A stretch of 7,247 bases of DNA from Chloroflexota bacterium (GTDB lineage: Bacteria; Chloroflexota; Anaerolineae; 4572-78; J111): positions 1-7,247 of the forward strand of contig RFJF01000184.1 in the NCBI GenBank assembly GCA_003695455.1, read 5' to 3'. The notes beneath the pieces were generated by a model. The model had not been told where the DNA came from. It saw only the letters and a list, made by a program, of their open reading frames with translations, and did not search any database. Of the stretch, positions 5,542 to 7,247 are shown in pieces (within the stretch, counting starts at the first letter, position 1; each line of letters begins with the position of its first letter). The position numbers and the translations under genes are program-made.

Positions 5542-7247
5542 ATGGAACGCGCCACGAAGACAGCGATTAAGAAACTGGTTTTAGATTTACGCCATTTGCT
5601 GGAAGAGGACATTGAGGTGGTCCTGAAGCGGTACGGGCTGTTTACCAACCGGGAATGGCTGGCGGAAGCGCGCATCCCCAAAGCGGATGCGCAGCTGCTG
5701 GCCGACCGTGCCCGGATGGCCGCCGCTATTGAGGTGGAGATGGCGCGGGGTATCAAACGGGGGGAAGCGACTCGCTGGTATATCCGCGAGGTGGCTTTTA
5801 CCTACCTGAACCGGCTGGTGGGGTTGAAGTGCCTGGAAGTGCGCGGCTTGATGGACGAGGTGATCACCACCCGCGTCGAGTACGGCGGCCGTTCCCAATT
5901 TCACCGTGATTTTCGCCATGAATACCCCCAGTTGGCTGCCAAAGCGGACGACGCCCTGCCCGACATGCTGGAAGCCGCCTGCCGCATCGTCACCGACGAG
6001 ATGATTGGGGTGCTGTTTGACCCCGATTCGGAGAGCAGCGTGGTCTGGCCGCGCTACCCGGCGCTGCGGCGTGCCATTGAGCTGATTAACGGGCTGCCCG
6101 CCGAGGTGTGGGCGGAGGATGAAATCATCGGCTGGATTTACCAGTTTTACAATGCCGAGGAGAAGGAGAAGATTCGCAAGCGGGGCAAGCCGAAGCTGCC
6201 CATTGAGGTGGCCGTCATCAACCAGTTTTTTACGCCGCGCTGGGTGGTGAAATACCTGGTGGATAACACGCTGGGCCGCCTCTGGCTGGAGATGTACCCC
6301 GATTCGGCGCGGGTGCGGGCCAAATGCAACTACCTGGTGCCGGAGCCGCTGCCCGCCCCCGACGGGCCTGAAAGCGACGAGAACACCTTTACGCCCGACC
6401 CCAATTCCCCCATCAACAACCCGCAGGCCCCGGCCCGCCGACAGCCGAAGCCGGTGACCGAAATCCGGCTGATTGACCCGGCGTGCGGGGCGATGCACTT
6501 TGGCTATTATGCCTTTGAGGTGTTCCAGGCGATGTACCGGGACGCCCGCGAGCGGGGTTGGCCCATCTGGAGCGTGGACTATACCAACCGCCAGCCGGTT
6601 TTGCCGCCGCCGACGGACGCCGAGATACCGGCCCTGATTCTGGCGCACAATTTGTATGGGGTGGACATTGATTTGCGGGCGGTGCAGTTGGCGGCGCTGG
6701 CGCTGTATATGAAGGCGCGGGTGGCGGAGCGGGAAGCCGACCCGCAGCACCGCGCCCAATACCGGGTGAACCTGGTGTGCGCCGACGCCCGGCTGACGAA
6801 CGGCGGCCTGCGCGAACGCTTTTTAGCGCAGTATAAAGACGACCCCAAATTGCAGCAGGTGTGGCGGGAATTGTTTACGGAGATGGAGGACATTGCCCAG
6901 GTGGGCAGCCTGCTGCGGCCGGAGGAACGGCTGCGGCAACTGCTGGACGACTACCGGCCGTCGACGATTGAACTGGAGACAGAACGGCAGCCAGGCCTGC
7001 CCGGCGTGCCCCAAAAGCCGCGCCAGATGACACTGGCCGAAGCCCCCGGCGGCGAACAATGGACGCCCCGCCGCACTTTGAGCCAGATGGTTAAAAATTT
7101 GCATCGCTTTGCCAAGAATGCATTGGTTGAGGCAGATGTAAATGCTCAAATGTTCGCAGTGGAAGTGAAAAAGGCGGTAAGCTTACTGGAAATATTAACT
7201 CAAGTATATGATGTAGTGGTAATGAACCCCCCGTATGGTACAAGTAC
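5542..7247 (+). CDS. pglX: BREX type 1 adenine-specific DNA methyltransferase PglX, 5' part only
   Basis: PglX transfers a methyl group from S-adenosylmethionine to adenine in a short non-palindromic site, marking host DNA so that BREX attacks only unmarked phage DNA. The frame is open from ATG 5542 to the window end: 568 codons, about half of the roughly 1200 residues typical of the family. Visible elements: QFFTPRWVVKYLV (228-240), the TP-containing segment found before the SAM domain; motif I DPACGAMHF (312-320); LYGVDID (371-377), the acidic motif II; ADARL (414-418), a motif III candidate; and the catalytic motif IV NPPY (562-565), the last thing before the edge. Motif I has Met at the usual third-Gly position. 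A Pro-rich linker (about 265-305) precedes motif I. The target-recognition region would lie downstream and is not visible. G+C falls sharply from about 69% to 41% near 7080. Confidence 0.93.
   Translation, partial: MERATKTAIKKLVLDLRHLLEEDIEVVLKRYGLFTNREWLAEARIPKADAQLLADRARMAAAIEVEMARGIKRGEATRWYIREVAFTYLNRLVGLKCLEVRGLMDEVITTRVEYGGRSQFHRDFRHEYPQLAAKADDALPDMLEAACRIVTDEMIGVLFDPDSESSVVWPRYPALRRAIELINGLPAEVWAEDEIIGWIYQFYNAEEKEKIRKRGKPKLPIEVAVINQFFTPRWVVKYLVDNTLGRLWLEMYPDSARVRAKCNYLVPEPLPAPDGPESDENTFTPDPNSPINNPQAPARRQPKPVTEIRLIDPACGAMHFGYYAFEVFQAMYRDARERGWPIWSVDYTNRQPVLPPPTDAEIPALILAHNLYGVDIDLRAVQLAALALYMKARVAEREADPQHRAQYRVNLVCADARLTNGGLRERFLAQYKDDPKLQQVWRELFTEMEDIAQVGSLLRPEERLRQLLDDYRPSTIELETERQPGLPGVPQKPRQMTLAEAPGGEQWTPRRTLSQMVKNLHRFAKNALVEADVNAQMFAVEVKKAVSLLEILTQVYDVVVMNPPYGTS

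Noticed and set aside
5587..6759. Long - strand frame of 390 codons opposite pglX
   Set aside because: It is antisense to the PglX N-terminal region and motif I. Its His/Arg/Gly/Val-rich translation is typical of reverse frames of GC-rich genes.
1..7247. CRISPR array, tRNA or rRNA genes
   Set aside because: No regularly spaced repeats, no tRNA cloverleaf and no rRNA-like sequence were seen on either strand.
541..7247. An entirely new defence system
   Set aside because: Gene order, protein lengths and motifs match known BREX type 1 loci, so the genes are not a new system; only the leader and the compositional mosaicism look out of the ordinary.

Overview
The window holds the 5' part of a BREX type 1 phage-defence operon, all on the + strand, in the conserved order brxA (541-1329), brxB (1307-1870), brxC (1901-5536) and pglX (from 5542, cut off by the window end after 568 complete codons). 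The usual remaining core genes, pglZ and brxL, would lie beyond the right edge and cannot be seen. The genes are tightly packed: brxB starts inside brxA, 30 nt separate brxB and brxC, and 5 nt separate brxC and pglX. This points to a single transcript and translational coupling. The system itself is a described one. What is unusual lies in its upstream leader and in its base composition.

Positions 1-540 contain no convincing complete gene. The first 119 nt are open in one frame and end at TAG 117-119; the frame contains the string LPPYSPE, which recalls the end of IS630-like transposases, but it is too short to assign. Two hairpins lie at 47-68 and 86-117. Next comes a sigma70-type promoter candidate (282-310), an imperfect two-part inverted repeat (330-377), and a well-formed intrinsic terminator (446-495) only 45 nt before brxA. 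I see no good promoter between that terminator and brxA. The segment of about 317-495 is therefore either a small RNA gene or an attenuator leader of the BREX operon.

The operon is compositionally mosaic. By hand count, the first 300 nt of brxA are about 39% G+C and the next 180 nt about 58%. The last 180 nt of the GC-rich part of pglX (6901-7080) are about 69% and the final 167 nt about 41%. Both steps fall inside genes, which suggests recombination or segment exchange within defence genes.

Functionally, PglX is the adenine methyltransferase that marks host DNA, BrxC is the large P-loop ATPase, and BrxA and BrxB are small accessory proteins. BrxA has been reported in the literature both as NusB-like and as a DNA-binding winged-helix protein. 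The host appears to be a moderately high-GC bacterium. The coding style (NNC-rich codons, frequent GGC CGT) would be compatible with Chloroflexota such as Anaerolineae, but that is only an impression.
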